Below are positions 62,216 through 64,000 of a stretch of 64,000 bases of DNA, piece after piece. Below the pieces are notes generated by a model. The model saw only the letters and a program-made list of their open reading frames with translations, ran no database searches and was not told where the DNA came from. The stretch is from the NCBI RefSeq assembly GCF_025149915.1, contig NZ_CP102278.1:310001-374000 (forward strand), in the 5' to 3' direction. Source of the DNA: Coprococcus eutactus (GTDB lineage: Bacteria > Bacillota > Clostridia > Lachnospirales > Lachnospiraceae). The position numbers were made by a program, and so were the translations under genes. Each line of letters opens with the position of its first letter. Position 1 is the first letter of the stretch.

Positions 62216-62894
62216 TATACACAATTCGATAAAAGAGTTTAATAGTATAATAGACCAGATAGCCCCCTCAAGACAGGATGAAATCGTCCTGCTTGGGGAT
62301 GTCTTTGATCGCGGAGGGGAGAATTCAGATCCGGTTGGCGTTTACTTTAGCATTTTGCGGCTAAGCATGAATGTAAACGTGAAGTGGGTTCGAGGCAATC
62401 ACGATCACATGCTCGCGGAGTATATTTATTCTTACTATGGTGGAAAGAAGAGATGCAATATACCACCATATCAATACAACTCGTTTGATCTGATGAAGGA
62501 TAGACTTGCTCCAGTGGACATGCTGGACTTGGCTGATTTGATAAAGGGGCTGCCCCTGCAGATAGAGATCAATATTGGATCAAAGAAATATCTTCTTGCG
62601 CATGCCATGACATTTGATCCAGCACTTGTAGAACAGGATGATACGTTGTATCTGGAAGGTCTTTATGACATGGAAGAGTATTGGCGCCAGGGCGTGAAAG
62701 GGTATGTATCACTTGTAGGCCATACAGATTCAAGCTATCAGTATAACAATTCACATGGTAGATATCTTGATGGACAACATTCAATTTGGACGAATGATTT
62801 GGAAAATGTGTACATGCTGGATTGCGGATGTGGCTTGCCAAATGGGAGGCTGGCCTGCATATGTTTGGAAACAGGTGAGAGATTCTATGCATGA
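62193..62894 (+). CDS. calcineurin-like metallophosphoesterase (bacterial PPP-type)
   Basis: The 233-residue protein has the metal-binding blocks of the bacterial PrpA/ApaH-like phosphatases: YIIADIHNS, VLLGDVFDRGGEN, VRGNHDHML, YLLAHAMTFD and VGHTDSS. It should remove phosphate from phosphoprotein or dinucleotide substrates. The ATG at 62193 is preferred over an in-frame GTG at 62175, with GTAGGGGG upstream. The last 178 bp of the gene and 28 bp beyond recur at 63651-63855. Confidence 0.85.
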   Translation: MYHYIIADIHNSIKEFNSIIDQIAPSRQDEIVLLGDVFDRGGENSDPVGVYFSILRLSMNVNVKWVRGNHDHMLAEYIYSYYGGKKRCNIPPYQYNSFDLMKDRLAPVDMLDLADLIKGLPLQIEINIGSKKYLLAHAMTFDPALVEQDDTLYLEGLYDMEEYWRQGVKGYVSLVGHTDSSYQYNNSHGRYLDGQHSIWTNDLENVYMLDCGCGLPNGRLACICLETGERFYA

Positions 62895-62922
62895 ATTGGG
62901 CAGTCAAGAGCTTAATAATAAA
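62717..62922 (+). repeat. phosphoesterase 3' end, repeat copy 1
   Basis: This segment runs from the VGHTDSS codons to about 28 nt after the stop and matches 63651-63855 at more than nine of ten positions. An open frame that starts at 62891 lies across its end and is not supported as a gene. Confidence 0.9.
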
Positions 62923-63059
62923 ATTGATCACACTTATGTGTCAGACACGCAAGGTGTCAGGTGCAGATGAACAGAACATGTATAAGTATATTCATGTGTA
63001 CCTGATACCGTTCATGTGCTATGGAAAAAGAGTTATAAAAGGAAGTGAGATGATACACT

Positions 63060-63641
63060 ATGGCAATTCAATTTAATGAGCTTAGGCAATACTTAGCAAG
63101 AAACGTTAGGTTGTCAATTTGTTTTGAGGATGGGTATTACCACAATTATCTGATGATTTCAGATGTTCCGGCTGAAAAGTATAAGAATCTATATGTTTAT
63201 GGAGTTGGAATGATCGATGTAGAATTTAGTATGGATGTGTACGCTGCTCCAAAGGATTTGGACGGCGTAATCACTTCAACAAAAGATGATACTATAGAAC
63301 CTGCGATTGAGATTGTTCTTCATGAAGCTCCGCGCAATATAGAAAGAAAAGCAGAAGATGTTCTTTTGTTCAAAGATATTAAACCGTACTTACAGATAGG
63401 TAGGAATTTTGCTGTCGTTAACAGAGAAGACTGGTCATACAAAGTATATGAATATCGAAAAGATATCCCTAGTAATTATGATGACATGTTTTTATATGGC
63501 ATAGGCATGGAGGATAATTCAGATGAAAGTGATAAAAATATTATAAAAATGTTAGAAAAAAGAAAGTGTGATTCTTACATGAACAAGCAAATGGTAATTG
63601 TTTTGTCAAATACAGCGAGGACAGATATTGACGCAGTATAA
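63060..63641 (+). CDS. protein of unknown function with internal duplication
   Basis: The 193-residue protein contains two related halves: FNELRQYLARNVRLSICFED with KYKNLYVYGVGMIDVEF, and FKDIKPYLQIGRNFAVVNRE with NYDDMFLYGIGMEDN. Each half has the same order of YL, a hydrophobic strand, a Tyr-rich segment and LYxYGxGM. No known domain was recognised. AAGGAAGTGAG precedes the ATG. The gene lies between the two phosphoesterase repeats, so it is probably captured cargo. Confidence 0.6.
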   Translation: MAIQFNELRQYLARNVRLSICFEDGYYHNYLMISDVPAEKYKNLYVYGVGMIDVEFSMDVYAAPKDLDGVITSTKDDTIEPAIEIVLHEAPRNIERKAEDVLLFKDIKPYLQIGRNFAVVNREDWSYKVYEYRKDIPSNYDDMFLYGIGMEDNSDESDKNIIKMLEKRKCDSYMNKQMVIVLSNTARTDIDAV

Positions 63642-63650
63642 CTGTAAGAC

Positions 63651-63855
63651 AGGTCATACAGATTCAAGCTACCAGTATAACAATCCACATGGCAGGTACC
63701 TTGACGGAAATCATTCAATCTGGGTGAATGATTTGGAGAATGTGTACATGCTGGATTGCGGATGTGGCTTGCCAAATGGGAGGCTGGCCTGCATATGTTT
63801 GGAAACAGGTGAGAGATTCTATGCATGAATTGGGCAGTCAAGAGGTTAATAATAA
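63651..63855 (+). repeat. phosphoesterase 3' end, repeat copy 2
   Basis: A truncated copy of the phosphoesterase end: GHTDSSYQYNNPHGRYLDGN, continuing to the same stop codon and 30 nt beyond. It lacks the catalytic N-terminal part, so it is not functional. Confidence 0.9.
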
Positions 63856-63869
63856 ATGAGGAAATACAT

Positions 63870-64000
63870 ATGGGAAAAAAGATAAATATTGAAGCGAGTG
63901 ATGAACCTTGTATGTTCCAGTTCTTTAAAAAGTATATACACCAGACAGACAAGAACGAATTTTATTGTGATAACAGGGTTGTTGATATCAGTAACCCTAA
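63870..64000 (+). CDS. start of an unknown gene, cut by the window end
   Basis: The ATG at 63870 opens a frame that reaches the window end (43 codons: KINIEASDEPCMFQFFKKYI, then DKNEFYCDNRVVDISNP). It follows the second phosphoesterase tail by 15 nt. No clear ribosome site except gagga. No family assignment is possible from this fragment. Confidence 0.45.
   Translation, partial: MGKKINIEASDEPCMFQFFKKYIHQTDKNEFYCDNRVVDISNP

Noticed and set aside
62891..63076. 61-codon frame between the phosphoesterase and the 63060 gene
   Set aside because: It starts inside the repeated segment, has no ribosome site and overlaps the next start.
28506..63855. Duplicated gene ends as assembly artefacts
   Set aside because: The copies differ at several positions and lie in different contexts, which argues for real divergence; long-read data would settle it.

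Overview
The window looks like a chromosomal segment of an anaerobic, low-GC Gram-positive bacterium, most likely a gut Lachnospiraceae (Clostridia; a Coprococcus-like genus is a guess). The reasons are an F1 ATP synthase block, the [FeFe]-hydrogenase maturases HydG and HydF, an LTA-synthase-type sulfatase, YhaM, MutS2 and TrmL, strong AGGAGG ribosome sites, and frequent TTG/GTG starts. No tRNA, rRNA or CRISPR array was seen.

1-28.5 kb is core chromosome. It holds atpG (partial)-atpD-atpC, an acyltransferase, a membrane-anchored protein followed by hydG-hydF, a patatin lipase and a MATE exporter. A convergent LTA-synthase-like/HAD pair follows, then a DEDDh exonuclease, an AI-2E exporter, a DUF815 ATPase, an AIR-synthase/HypE-like protein, trmL and a WYL regulator. 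The minus-strand mutS2-response regulator-histidine kinase run, yhaM and rlmD close the block. Several intergenic gaps carry hairpin-rich repeats: a ~200-bp imperfect palindrome inside the atp operon, and a 20-bp tandem dyad repeat after yhaM.

28.5-51.6 kb is a composite genomic island attached to the 3' end of rlmD. The last codons of rlmD occur three times (28506, 49680, 51594). The first two copies are followed by the same ~105-bp stem-loop, and the second and third copies each sit just after a RhuM-family gene. This fits two related elements that inserted one after another. The island carries an HNH protein cassette and a badly eroded prophage (portal, terminase, DNA polymerase and DUF2800 remnants plus a sigma-like factor). 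A RelB/ParE-type toxin-antitoxin pair sits between the terminase and portal remnants. A long plus-strand defence operon follows: HTH regulator, HsdM, HsdS, HsdR, an 849-residue protein joining a YgjP-type and an ImmA/IrrE-type metallopeptidase to an HTH, then McrB, McrC and RhuM. A second RhuM, a duplicated small zinc-ribbon gene and an integrase tail mark the second element. The hsd and mcr genes should together restrict unmethylated and modified foreign DNA. The double protease lies directly between them and is the best candidate for an undescribed component.

51.7-64 kb is accessory sequence: a membrane protein, an ArsC/Spx-like protein, a GH2 beta-mannosidase, an Rrf2 regulator divergent from a small RHH-like protein, a HAD protein, an XRE regulator, a metallophosphoesterase and several unrecognised proteins. 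The 3' ends of the mannosidase gene and of the phosphoesterase gene are each repeated 1-2 kb downstream with other genes in between. This is the same architecture as at rlmD and suggests repeated cargo capture next to intact gene ends.
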